Part shown: in pieces, positions 7,872 through 16,038 of the stretch
Layout of the letters: each line of letters starts with the position of its first letter
Numbering within the stretch: position 1 is the first letter of the stretch
Assembly (NCBI GenBank): GCA_017505535.1
Contig: JAFVPD010000002.1
Location: forward strand, 29,051-93,050
Reading direction: 5' to 3'
Length of the DNA stretch: 64,000 bases
DNA from: Muribaculaceae bacterium
GTDB lineage: Bacteria; Bacteroidota; Bacteroidia; Bacteroidales; Muribaculaceae
Notes under the pieces: generated by a model
What the model saw: only the letters and a program-made list of their open reading frames with translations
Told to the model about the DNA's origin: nothing
The model's database searches: none
Program-made: the position numbers and the translations under genes

Positions 7872-9398
7872 ATGGGATTTTTTGACATAAAAAAGAAATT
7901 TGACGAAGTGGCGCAAAAAGCCAAAGATGATTTTGAGGAAACAAAAAAAGCATTGGCTACCACTACCTCTGACATTATAGACTCTACATCTGCAAAAATA
8001 AATGAGATTGCAGAAAGTGACACTTTCACAGCAATCAAAGGAAAAACTTCCGATATCGTTAACCAAACTTCCCAAAAAACGTCCAATCTCATCAACGAAG
8101 CAATGAGTGGGTGTATTGCTTTTACTGCTAACGTAGAGGACGCTTCAAATAGTATTCTAAGCTCAATTAGCGATAAGGCTGGTAAATTGTGGGAGAATGA
8201 GAATCTACAACAAATAATCAAGACCATAGAAGAACAAGCGTCGGCTGTAGGTGAAAAATCCCAAGAATTCTATACATCTTTAATTGAAAGTATTCAAGAA
8301 ATTTGGGAATCAGAAAAAATCGTTGAAGCCCGTAAATCAATGGAAAAATTTGCTGGAGCCATTGGCTCCACTGCCGAAGATATATGGAACAGCGAGACAA
8401 TGAATAAGATTGGCGAAGGCTCTAAAACTACCCTTAAAGTCATTTCCGGAATGAGAGCGATTGAAGATCGCAAAAATTCAATTAAAACAAGGGAAGATGC
8501 CGACAAACTAAGAGACGAAATTAACTCAACAAATAATGCAATACGCGATGATTTAAATGAAACGTTGACTGAGTTTGGCAAATTACGTATAGAATCTTTA
8601 CAAAAAACCGTAAAAGTATTCCTCAACTACTTGAGCCAATTAAAACAAAGATCAAAAGGGAAAGAATATGAATTCCTTTCTGATATAGATTTCAAACTCC
8701 CTGAACTGAAAGAGCTTAAACAGATAGATATGAGCGTATCGGAAGCCGGTCAAGTACTTGCCATCGGAGGTGGGTTTGCGGCATTGGCTCTCATTGGCAC
8801 TCCGGCATTAGTATTTAATGCCGTGACGGCTATAGGAACTGCAAGCACAGGTGCTGCCATTTCTGGATTGTCTGGTGCTGCTGCTTCAAATGCCATTTTA
8901 GCATGGTTGGGTGGTGGCGCAATTGCATCGGGAGGAGGTGGCGTAGCTGCCGGTACTATAGTTATGGGTGCAATTACATCTTTAGCCGTTGTTGGCGTTG
9001 CTGTTATTGCAATCGGTACATTATCTTCGGCTTATTATGCACGCAAATATACCGAAGCTACAGAATATCTCGCTGAAACTCAAAAATGGGCCGAAGAAGT
9101 TAAGGCCGGATGGATTGTTATTGGGGCTTTAAAAAAACGAGTTTTTGAATTAATTAATTTAACTCAAGAATTAGAGACAAAGACAACTTCAGAGTTAAAT
9201 AAACTTGGAGAGCTTATTCCAATTTTTGACAATACCAATATGACTCATGTGAAACAATTTCAACAATGCGCCATTTTAGTTAAATCCATGAGTGAAATAT
9301 CACAGATATCTTTGTTGGATGAATGTGGGAACATTGATGAAAATTCAAGTTTAGAAATAGAAACGAAAACAAAAAAACTACTAAATCACAATTTATAA
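7872..9398 (+). CDS. coiled-coil protein with a glycine-rich hydrophobic membrane-active core
   Basis: 508 residues from the ATG at 7872; an in-frame TTG four codons earlier is less likely. Residues 5-250 form long amphipathic helices with repeated lysine/glutamate patterning. Residues 292-386 are a hydrophobic block dense in Gly and Ala (TGAAISGLSGAAASNAIL, AWLGGGAIASGGGGVAAG, then VVGVAVIAIG). The rest returns to coiled coil. Similar Gly/Ala hydrophobic cores between coiled coils occur in bacterial pore-forming or membrane-remodelling proteins, so a membrane-inserting effector is plausible (inference). It lies 7 bases before the next gene and leads the 7872-11269 operon. Confidence 0.68.
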   Translation: MGFFDIKKKFDEVAQKAKDDFEETKKALATTTSDIIDSTSAKINEIAESDTFTAIKGKTSDIVNQTSQKTSNLINEAMSGCIAFTANVEDASNSILSSISDKAGKLWENENLQQIIKTIEEQASAVGEKSQEFYTSLIESIQEIWESEKIVEARKSMEKFAGAIGSTAEDIWNSETMNKIGEGSKTTLKVISGMRAIEDRKNSIKTREDADKLRDEINSTNNAIRDDLNETLTEFGKLRIESLQKTVKVFLNYLSQLKQRSKGKEYEFLSDIDFKLPELKELKQIDMSVSEAGQVLAIGGGFAALALIGTPALVFNAVTAIGTASTGAAISGLSGAAASNAILAWLGGGAIASGGGGVAAGTIVMGAITSLAVVGVAVIAIGTLSSAYYARKYTEATEYLAETQKWAEEVKAGWIVIGALKKRVFELINLTQELETKTTSELNKLGELIPIFDNTNMTHVKQFQQCAILVKSMSEISQISLLDECGNIDENSSLEIETKTKKLLNHNL

Positions 9399-9405
9399 AT
9401 AGATT

Positions 9406-9705
9406 ATGCGAAAATTTTTAGACTCCGTCAAAAAAGGCGTTGAATTCGTTCAAGAGAGCAAAGACCTAATAGAGGAAGCTGCAGAGACTTTAGCTACATT
9501 AAAGGAAGAACTCGATGAGGCTAAAGATTCAATCATGGCTATCAAAGACATGGCCACTTCCATGTTCAATAATGACGATGATACCAAAACGGAACAAAAC
9601 AAAGAGCAAAATGACGTACCATTAATTGCGCCAAAACAAAAAGGCAATGGCACAACTGAACCAACCCAAAACAAACTTGAAAAGCTTCCAAATAACAATT
9701 CATAA
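9406..9705 (+). CDS. 99-residue coiled-coil protein (short paralogue)
   Basis: Residues 8-55 form one long amphipathic helix (KKGVEFVQESKDLIEEAAET, then KEELDEAKDS), followed by an acidic, Gln- and Asn-rich tail. Its DNA from 9430 to 9656 is nearly identical to 9738-9964 in the next gene, with only about four base differences. It is therefore a very recent tandem duplicate lacking the repeat region. It could be a truncated copy or a separate small subunit. It is cotranscribed with the gene 7 bases upstream and the one 2 bases downstream. Confidence 0.65.
   Translation: MRKFLDSVKKGVEFVQESKDLIEEAAETLATLKEELDEAKDSIMAIKDMATSMFNNDDDTKTEQNKEQNDVPLIAPKQKGNGTTEPTQNKLEKLPNNNS
9430..9656 (+). repeat. 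227-bp tandem gene duplication, copy 1
   Basis: Matches 9738-9964 with about four mismatches, offset 308 bases. It covers the coiled-coil part of both neighbouring genes. Confidence 0.9.
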
Positions 9706-9707
9706 AT

Positions 9708-10832
9708 ATGAATCTAAAAAAGCTATTAAAATCCGCTAAAAAAGGCGTTGAATTCGTTCAAGAGAGCAAAGAACTAATAGAGGAAGCTGCAGAGACTTTA
9801 GCTACATTAAAGGAAGAACTCGATGAGGCCAAAGATTCTATCATGGCTATCAAAGACATGGCCACTTCCATGTTCAATAATGACGATGATACCAAAACGG
9901 AACAAAACAAAGAGCAAAATGACGTGCCATTAATTGCGCCAAAACAAAAAGGCAATGGCACAACAAAACCCACACCCAAACATGCCGATGCCCCTGTTAT
10001 TGCGGAGGCTAAAGCAGAAGATAAATCTGTAGCTGTGGCCACCTCAACAAAACATGCCGAGGCACCCGTTATTGCGGAGGCTAAAGCAGAAGATAAATCT
10101 GCAACTGTGACCACCACACCCAAACATGCCGAGGCTCCCGTTATTGCGGAGGCTAAAGCAGAAGGTAAATCTGTAGCTGTGGCCTCCACAACAAAACAAG
10201 CCGATGCCCCTGTTATTGCGGAGGCTAAAGCAGAAGATAAATCTGTAGCTGTGGCCACCTCAACAAAACATGCCGAGGCACCCATTATTGCGGAGGCTAA
10301 AGCAGAAGATAAATCTGTAGCTGTGGCCACCCCAACAAAACATGCCGAGGTTGTTGAAGTAATAGAAGTTTGCAATTCCACTGATTCAAAAAAAGAGGAT
10401 ACTTTTTTTGAAGACACGGTAGGGTTATTGGGAGATACTGTCTCTAATACCAATCCACAGAATCCCACCGAAGTAGTGGCTGCTTTATCAGTCTTAGCTC
10501 AAGCCGCACAAGAAACGACCAAATATGTACTAGAACAAGAAGTAAAGCGTGAAGAAATTAGAGCAAAAAAAGAAGTCGCTATACATCAGATTAATGCTAT
10601 TAGTGAAGGCGTAAAATTGTATTTGGAGAAAACATTTGATGAGCGAAGTGCTATTTTTTCAAAACAATTTGAATGCATTGATGAAGCATTAAAAAAAGGG
10701 GACAATGAACTTTTAGCAATAACATTAAATAACATTAATTCACTCGCTACGTCAAGCCCATTCAAAAATCTTGCTGACATAAATTCTGTCCAGCACGCTT
10801 TAGGCAATGGCGACACTGAATGGGATATATAA
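9708..10832 (+). CDS. coiled-coil protein with five 24-residue repeats
   Basis: 374 residues. Residues 1-80 duplicate the preceding protein. Residues about 90-215 hold five 24-residue units of the form APVIAEAKAEDKSVAVATST followed by KHAE. They are proline-poor and Ala/Lys/Glu-rich, and likely extended or helical. The C-terminal 150 residues contain another helical stretch (AAQETTKYVLEQEVKREEIR, then YLEKTFDERS). There is no signal or membrane span. The repeat array could vary in number by slippage. The preceding stop is 2 bases away, so it is translationally coupled. Confidence 0.7.
   Translation: MNLKKLLKSAKKGVEFVQESKELIEEAAETLATLKEELDEAKDSIMAIKDMATSMFNNDDDTKTEQNKEQNDVPLIAPKQKGNGTTKPTPKHADAPVIAEAKAEDKSVAVATSTKHAEAPVIAEAKAEDKSATVTTTPKHAEAPVIAEAKAEGKSVAVASTTKQADAPVIAEAKAEDKSVAVATSTKHAEAPIIAEAKAEDKSVAVATPTKHAEVVEVIEVCNSTDSKKEDTFFEDTVGLLGDTVSNTNPQNPTEVVAALSVLAQAAQETTKYVLEQEVKREEIRAKKEVAIHQINAISEGVKLYLEKTFDERSAIFSKQFECIDEALKKGDNELLAITLNNINSLATSSPFKNLADINSVQHALGNGDTEWDI
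9738..9964 (+). repeat. 227-bp tandem gene duplication, copy 2
   Basis: Partner of 9430-9656. The divergence is so low that duplication or gene conversion must be recent. Confidence 0.9.
9979..10350 (+). repeat. 72-bp in-frame tandem repeats, five copies plus a partial
   Basis: The anchor GTTATTGCGGAGGCTAAAGC recurs at 9996, 10068, 10140, 10212 and (with one change) 10284, exactly 72 bases apart. Differences between copies are mostly in the ACC/ACA-rich linker. Confidence 0.92.
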
Positions 10833-10867
10833 TCACAACTCAAATAATAACTAATAAATAATCGACA

Positions 10868-11269
10868 ATGAAAGCAATTATTAATTTTAGCGAATTAGTT
10901 TCTTATGTTAAGAAAAACTTCAATATTGAAGTTGGATTGAAGAGTGTTTACCAAAATTCCATTATGGTAAGTTACGACCCTGGCATGTTTGCTCCAACAA
11001 TCAATATCCAGGTAAATGTTGACTCTATGGAGGATGGTACGATTTGTTTGTCTTATGAATGTGCAAAGGTATTATCTCTTGTTATTTCTGGAGCTCTCAA
11101 TTATTTAAGAGATAAGTTACCTCATGAAATTGAATTTGACACATCTAAACAAACTGTTACAGTTTACCTCAAACGATTCAAAGAACTTCAAGAGGTGTTG
11201 CAATACCTAACTTTGTCTGATATTAGTTTTGGAGACCGAACAATCGAATTAACTGTTAAACTTAAATAA
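10868..11269 (+). CDS. 133-residue hypothetical protein
   Basis: No recognised family. The sequence alternates predicted strands and helices (GTICLSYECAKVLSLVISGA, QTVTVYLKRF, DRTIELTVKLK), suggesting a compact alpha/beta fold. Soluble, with no signal peptide. It is the last gene before a strong terminator at 11291 and lies 35 bases after the repeat protein, so it is probably the distal gene of the 7872 operon. Confidence 0.65.
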   Translation: MKAIINFSELVSYVKKNFNIEVGLKSVYQNSIMVSYDPGMFAPTINIQVNVDSMEDGTICLSYECAKVLSLVISGALNYLRDKLPHEIEFDTSKQTVTVYLKRFKELQEVLQYLTLSDISFGDRTIELTVKLK

Positions 11270-11290
11270 TTATCACACAACAAAAAGCCA

Positions 11291-11314
11291 ATACGACTAG
11301 CGTGCTAGTCGTAT
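11291..11314 (+). terminator. terminator after the 7872-11269 operon
   Basis: A perfect 11-bp stem, ATACGACTAGC with GCTAGTCGTAT, has a 2-base gap and is followed by TTTGCT. The very short gap means the top pairs open to make the loop. Confidence 0.7.
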
Positions 11315-11340
11315 TTTGCTATAATTATAGTGACGAAAAT

Positions 11341-11631
11341 ATGATACGATTAAAACAATTCAAGCAAGAACTTGCTAAGGTATTTGATGATAACTTAAAC
11401 ACCTCGCAGTGGCACAATTATGTAGATTATTTTATCATTGGGCTTATTTTGTTAAGCACCATTCAAGTGTTTGTGTCAACATTTGATTTGCCACAAGATT
11501 GGGAATCGGTGATGCATTATATTGACGTGATTACATTGCTGATTTTTACGGTAGAGGTTTCGTTACGCATTTGGACAGCCGACATTATCAACCCTCGTTA
11601 TAAAGGAGTGTGGGGCAGGGTTAAGACTTGA
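11341..11631 (+). pseudogene. truncated voltage-gated ion channel, first about 96 residues
   Basis: The frame starts at ATG 11341. It encodes an acidic N-terminus, WHNYVDYFIIGLILLSTIQV (S1 helix), YIDVITLLIFTVEVSLRIW (S2 helix) and RYKGVWGRVKT. This is the beginning of a bacterial Kv-type ion-channel protein. It stops at 11631, before the voltage sensor, pore loop and filter, so it cannot make a working channel. Its 5' part is repeated at 14481-14612. A full family member would be about 250-280 residues. Confidence 0.75.
11359..11490 (+). repeat. 132-bp direct repeat, left copy (channel-gene fragment)
   Basis: Runs from TTCAAGCAAG to ACATTTGATTTG. It matches 14481-14612 with three mismatches. 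The two copies flank the NTPase cassette. Confidence 0.92.
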
Positions 11632-11743
11632 TATTGCAGTGAAAAAAGACGGCATATTTTATCCCTAACCATTTAGTTCTCAAAGTTATTAAATCAACCG
11701 ACAAATCAATCAATAAAAAAATAGTAAAACTACATCTATAGAT

Positions 11744-13507
11744 ATGAAGTCAAGCATTATCGATGTGCCTCGTAAGCACACTCAAGAAGACCTTTTTGGC
11801 ATCCAAGTATACCAAGACGCGCTCATTAAATATATACGTTTAACCGACACGCCCATCACTATTGCTCTTCAAGGCGAATGGGGTAGCGGAAAAACTTCTC
11901 TGATGAATTTATTGCGTTATAATTTATGTGAAATCGACAATGCACCATATTTCCCAATATGGATTAATACTTGGCAGTTCTCGCTAATGAAAACTCCCTC
12001 CCAAGCAATTATTTCAATATTGGAAGGCATTATAAATCAAATAGGATCTCTTAATCCAAATACTCAGAAATGGGAAGATAGCAAAAAAAAGATTGGCGGA
12101 CTTTTCAAAAAAATGGCGTCAGTGAGCACAAAGGTGGCTGCTAGTGCAGTGGGCATTGATGGAGGTGTTGTTGATGAACTTTTCTCTTCTGAAAATGGGG
12201 AGGTTTCAGATATAATGCAACTAAAAGAAGAAATCACAAAATTAATTGAAGATGCCCTCATTCGCGACAATACAAAAAGTGGATTCACTTTTTATATTGA
12301 TGACCTAGACCGCATTGACCCGCCGGTTGCAGTTGAAATTTTAGAACTCCTCAAAAATATTTTTGACCTTGAAAAATGTGTATTCATTTTAGCTATAGAC
12401 TATGATGTTGTCATAAAAGGGCTTAGGCCTAAATTTGGAGAACTTACGGATGCAAATGAACGTGAATTTCGTTCGTTTTTTGACAAAATAATTCAACTTC
12501 CGTTCTCAATGCCAGTAGCGTCTTACAATGTTGACACATTCTTGGTTGATGCTTTACGCAAAATTGAATTTTTTGATGAAGCAGAACTCAATGATCCATC
12601 TCTTGCTGAAACACTTTCTGAAATAACCCGACTATCTGTAGGGAGCAACCCTCGCTCACTCAAACGATTGACCAACACTCTTGCTCTAATTTCAATTATT
12701 AATGAAATGCAGAATGTTGAAGCTTCAGCTTCTCAAGAGCGGGTGAGCAAAATACTAAACTATTCAATGGTGTGTATGCAAATTGCATATCCTTATATCT
12801 ATAATCAACTTACTGAAGCTCCTAATTTCAAAAGTTGGAACGAAAAAATTGCATCAAAACTCAAACTACGTCCGCTCACCGATGTGGAACGTGAAACATT
12901 AGATGCAACCGAAGAGTTTGACGAAGATTGGGAAAAAGTCGTGTATCGCATGTGCCAAAAAGAAACTTATTTAAGCAATCGAGCGTTTAGCGTTTCCTCT
13001 CTTTTCAATAAAATTGCAGAATTAGTCAACGACGACTCACAATTGGGTGATATTGTTGCCGCCGTACTCGAGCTTTCAGCTGTAACTAATCTTAAGGCAT
13101 TTGATGGGCCAATAAAGAAACCTGGTGCTCGCAATCGCGACAATTCATCATATCGTTTCAATGGCACAACATATTCTAAAAAGACTGAGTTTGTTCACGC
13201 TGTAGTAAATCATTACCTTTCAGAACACCCTGGCACTACTCATCAACAACTCAAAGATGCATTCTCATACAAGAAGAATATGAATACAGTATTTTTGAGC
13301 TACGACGAATATTTGGACATCCTTGCCGAAAAGGGAGTAGTTGGTTTCTTTGGTCGCACTCCCGATGTACCTACTATCCAATTAGCCGACAAAAAAATTG
13401 TTATTTCAACAAACTGGCCTACCTATGTAAATGGGAAGCCAAGCGATTTTGCAAAATTGCTAGAAGTGTTGCGCACCAAAATTGGCTATAAAATAGAGAA
13501 TTGCTAA
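11744..13507 (+). CDS. KAP-family P-loop NTPase
   Basis: 587 residues. The Walker A motif GEWGSGKT is at 44-51 and the Walker B type segment FTFYIDDLDRIDP at 181-193, followed by EILELLKNIFDLEKCVFILA. This is the KAP (Kidins220/ARMS, PifA) signature. The NTPase core spans about 10-340, with a weak hydrophobic stretch near 118-143 where other KAP proteins carry membrane helices. Residues 468-587 form a separate domain (EFVHAVVNHYLSEHPGTTHQ QLKDAF type, then IQLADKKIVISTNW) shared with the OmpA fusion at 5775. PifA-type KAP proteins exclude phages, so a defence role is possible. Two small membrane proteins follow. Confidence 0.85.
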   Translation: MKSSIIDVPRKHTQEDLFGIQVYQDALIKYIRLTDTPITIALQGEWGSGKTSLMNLLRYNLCEIDNAPYFPIWINTWQFSLMKTPSQAIISILEGIINQIGSLNPNTQKWEDSKKKIGGLFKKMASVSTKVAASAVGIDGGVVDELFSSENGEVSDIMQLKEEITKLIEDALIRDNTKSGFTFYIDDLDRIDPPVAVEILELLKNIFDLEKCVFILAIDYDVVIKGLRPKFGELTDANEREFRSFFDKIIQLPFSMPVASYNVDTFLVDALRKIEFFDEAELNDPSLAETLSEITRLSVGSNPRSLKRLTNTLALISIINEMQNVEASASQERVSKILNYSMVCMQIAYPYIYNQLTEAPNFKSWNEKIASKLKLRPLTDVERETLDATEEFDEDWEKVVYRMCQKETYLSNRAFSVSSLFNKIAELVNDDSQLGDIVAAVLELSAVTNLKAFDGPIKKPGARNRDNSSYRFNGTTYSKKTEFVHAVVNHYLSEHPGTTHQQLKDAFSYKKNMNTVFLSYDEYLDILAEKGVVGFFGRTPDVPTIQLADKKIVISTNWPTYVNGKPSDFAKLLEVLRTKIGYKIENC

Positions 13508-13549
13508 TAAGTTTAAATTTCAATAATTCTAATATATCTATTTCAAAAA

Positions 13550-14134
13550 ATGGAAAATCAGATTAATAAAAGTCAACTAAACGATTTAACTCCAGTATTT
13601 TTCCCTTGTTATTTGATTGCGATAGGGATAATTATCATATCAGGAATTGACATTTTTGGAGCTGCATTTCTTGAAAGTGCACCGTGGAAACAGAATGTAT
13701 TATTTAGTGTTCTTCTTTTATTTGGGATGCTACCTCCTAATGCCAGAAATTCAAAACCCACATGGATGATTATTGGCTACACAATTGCATTCTTTATGTT
13801 TGGAGGAGCGAATATTGTGGGTACCGTGGGAATCGTTTTGGGTCTAATGAAAGTAGCATTCCCTATTCTAATTATTTATCAAGCGTTTAGATTGTGGTTT
13901 TACATAAAGGACTACAACAAATGGATTATGTTATTACCAATCATTTCATTGACACTTGTTTTCTTTCTATTGCCAATAAAAGATGAGAATATCGCTCAAA
14001 GTGTCATTAATGTTGTTACTGAACTTAATACCGATAACTTAAGTAGCGACCATGGTTTTCATATTTTATTAGGTGCTACTGGCATCATTACAGGTATTTC
14101 TGAATTTATAATTGCTAAAAAAACTATATCTTAA
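13550..14134 (+). CDS. 194-residue multi-pass membrane protein
   Basis: About five or six hydrophobic helices (near residues 15-35, 48-64, 72-96, 98-120, 125-147 and 172-190). No transporter or enzyme motif is recognised. It lies 42 bases after the KAP NTPase and 1 base before the next gene, so the three look like one operon. KAP NTPases often work at the membrane, which makes this a candidate partner (inference). Confidence 0.65.
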   Translation: MENQINKSQLNDLTPVFFPCYLIAIGIIIISGIDIFGAAFLESAPWKQNVLFSVLLLFGMLPPNARNSKPTWMIIGYTIAFFMFGGANIVGTVGIVLGLMKVAFPILIIYQAFRLWFYIKDYNKWIMLLPIISLTLVFFLLPIKDENIAQSVINVVTELNTDNLSSDHGFHILLGATGIITGISEFIIAKKTIS

Positions 14135-14135
14135 T

Positions 14136-14453
14136 ATGTTTTCATTTCAATTGTCAAAACTGACATTTATCGGTTGCATAGTTGTTGTATTATTGATATT
14201 TCTAAACATAATCATTTCAGCAATATTATCTGTTTTGAGTTATATTTTGGGTGGCATTATTGTTCTTGGATTAGCTTTTATTGTCTTCATTCCTGAAAAA
14301 AAATGGATAAATGGAGCAGTTAAAGCTCAAGAAATTAGTTTAAAAATAGAGGATAAAATAATGAAGGTTATCACTCGCATGTCAAAAGTAAAGCCCAGCA
14401 AAGTTGCGTCTACGATTGACCATTTATCCGATAGACTTGAACAAATGAAATAG
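14136..14453 (+). CDS. 105-residue membrane protein with an amphipathic tail
   Basis: The ATG at 14136 follows the upstream TAA (14132-14134) after one base; an upstream in-frame TTG would overlap that gene and is less likely. Two hydrophobic helices (about 10-30 and 32-52) are followed by a lysine-rich helical tail with IEDKIMKVITRMSKVK. Unknown family. It is translationally coupled to the 194-residue protein. Confidence 0.6.
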   Translation: MFSFQLSKLTFIGCIVVVLLIFLNIIISAILSVLSYILGGIIVLGLAFIVFIPEKKWINGAVKAQEISLKIEDKIMKVITRMSKVKPSKVASTIDHLSDRLEQMK

Positions 14454-14480
14454 TCCCAATTTCATAAAAAAACATCTCAT

Positions 14481-14612
14481 TTCAAGCAAGAACTTGCTAA
14501 GGTATTTGATGATGACTTAAACACCTCGCAGTGGCACAATTATGTTGATTATTTTATCGTTGGGCTTATTTTGTTAAGCACCATTCAAGTGTTTGTGTCA
14601 ACATTTGATTTG
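14481..14612 (+). repeat. 132-bp direct repeat, right copy (channel-gene fragment)
   Basis: Same sequence as 11359-11490 with three base changes. After it the channel frame is lost within a few codons (TCTTTTGTTTTCC). The AT-rich island ends about 30 bases later. Confidence 0.9.
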
Positions 14613-14653
14613 TCTTTTGTTTTCCTCCTAAAGCCTAATTTGCGGGGGCTTGC

Positions 14654-15346
14654 TCAGCCTACGCCGAGGTCGGTGTTGTTGAGCAGGACCTCTACGCCGG
14701 GAAGGGCCTTGAGGGAGGGATATACTTCTCGGCTGAACCAACGTGCCAATTCCCTATCGCATTTCACTGCGGTGGAATTGTCACAGAACACGTTCACGCT
14801 GAAATATTCAAAATTCTGCCGGGCGGTTTCAATGTCGCTCAATATGCGACTGCGCGACTCTCCTTCGGTGCAACATAGCAAACAAACGCCATGGAAATAT
14901 TGTGCTATATCTTGGGCTGTTACCGTTGAGGGAATGCCTTTACACCATTGCCTACGCAACTCTCCATCAAATGTCTCAACTCCGCATCTAAATTTCACTT
15001 TGGCCGGAGAAAAACGTGCCGCAAAATCGGCCAATTGATGTCTATACATCCAGTGTGCCTCAAACCACAATGTCGTTATCTTGCATTCCTTGACTATTCG
15101 GACTATCATCTGTAAGGTATCCTCATCAAGTTCCATCGCCGAGCCTGAATTTATCACGTCAAGTGTGCCATACACCCCGGTCACTCGGCTCAGCACCTCT
15201 CGGTTGACCTCTACCATGTTCTCGCTCACATCATTGTGATAATCGCAAAACACGCATTTGCGCCAGCGACAGCCTTGACCTTGCAACAGCACAAACTCGC
15301 GGGGCAACTTGGTGTGAATCACCGAATATCGCTCTGAAACCTCCAC
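14654..15346 (-). CDS. radical SAM protein, possible queuosine-salvage enzyme
   Basis: 230 residues from a GTG start. The iron-sulfur motif is C26-RWRK-C31-VF-C34, that is CX4CX2C rather than the usual CX3CX2C. Later motifs include VINSGSAMELDEDTL, TLWFEAHWMYRHQL and FRCGVETFDGELR, fitting a short TIM-barrel radical SAM enzyme. It starts 4 bases after the end of the VUT/YhhQ transporter gene. The pairing with a queuosine-precursor transporter suggests a role in recovering queuine from salvaged precursors, as described for QueL-type radical SAM enzymes of gut clostridia. The exact reaction is not readable from sequence. Confidence 0.78.
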   Translation of the reverse strand: MEVSERYSVIHTKLPREFVLLQGQGCRWRKCVFCDYHNDVSENMVEVNREVLSRVTGVYGTLDVINSGSAMELDEDTLQMIVRIVKECKITTLWFEAHWMYRHQLADFAARFSPAKVKFRCGVETFDGELRRQWCKGIPSTVTAQDIAQYFHGVCLLCCTEGESRSRILSDIETARQNFEYFSVNVFCDNSTAVKCDRELARWFSREVYPSLKALPGVEVLLNNTDLGVG

Positions 15347-15350
15347 AATA

Positions 15351-16019
15351 TCAACTCATTAATTTGCGACGTATGATTTTTATTGCCACATAGGCCATAG
15401 GCGTTCCAAACACAGCCTCTATAAGCAACTTAACACAATATTGCAACACTATCATCGCAAGCAGGTCATGGGTTGAGACAACTCCGAGGAACGCAATGAG
15501 CACAAATGGCAATGTATCAAAGGCATACCCTATCACCGAACTACCAATCGTGCGCAACCACAACCATCTGCCTCGCGTCTTGATCTTGATGCGCTCCATG
15601 AACCACGCATTTGATAGCTCGCCACACAAAAATCCCACAAGCGACCCTAACACTATGCGAGGAACATAATTAAACACCGTATTATAGGCTTGGGCCGATG
15701 CGTCAAGATAATCGGGCGAGGGCAACCATACGCCTATCTGAGTACACACTACCAACAACACGTTGCACATAAACGTCAGCCATATGATTTTGCGCGACGT
15801 GCGATAGCCCCAAATCTCGGTGAGCACATCGCCAAGCATATAAGCAAACGGGAACGTGATAGTTCCTGAGTCAAAGTAAAAAAGATCGGCAATGCCTATC
15901 ACTTTTACCGCCATAATGTTAGATACTAAATACAGAGTCACAAACAATGCAGTGACCACCATCAATGGAGTGCCATTGATTTTTCGGTTTTTGAAAGGGT
16001 TTTCCGATACCTTGTCCAT
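15351..16019 (-). CDS. yhhQ: queuosine precursor transporter, VUT/YhhQ family
   Basis: 222 residues with six hydrophobic helices. The family signature region is FYFDSGTITFPFAYMLGDVL TEIWGYRTSRKIIW in type (about 48-80), followed by FLCGELSNAWFMERIKIKTR and later GYAFDTLPFVLIAF. YhhQ imports preQ0/preQ1 or queuine for tRNA modification at wobble position 34. Length and motif order are normal. It is first in a two-gene operon with the radical SAM protein. Confidence 0.88.
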   Translation of the reverse strand: MDKVSENPFKNRKINGTPLMVVTALFVTLYLVSNIMAVKVIGIADLFYFDSGTITFPFAYMLGDVLTEIWGYRTSRKIIWLTFMCNVLLVVCTQIGVWLPSPDYLDASAQAYNTVFNYVPRIVLGSLVGFLCGELSNAWFMERIKIKTRGRWLWLRTIGSSVIGYAFDTLPFVLIAFLGVVSTHDLLAMIVLQYCVKLLIEAVFGTPMAYVAIKIIRRKLMS

Positions 16020-16038
16020 AATGTCTTGAATTTTGTCG

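Noticed and set aside
9758..10468. Long minus-strand open frame opposite the repeat protein
   Set aside because: It mirrors the 72-bp repeats of the real gene, giving Ser/Ala/Thr-rich repeats; codon use and context support only the plus strand.
11341..11631. Functional small channel protein
   Set aside because: It ends after the S2 helix, with no pore or selectivity filter, and is duplicated as a fragment downstream.
14571..15038. Plus-strand frame joining the channel fragment to sequence opposite the radical SAM gene
   Set aside because: It begins inside the 132-bp repeat and continues antisense to a gene with clear motifs; a chance fusion.
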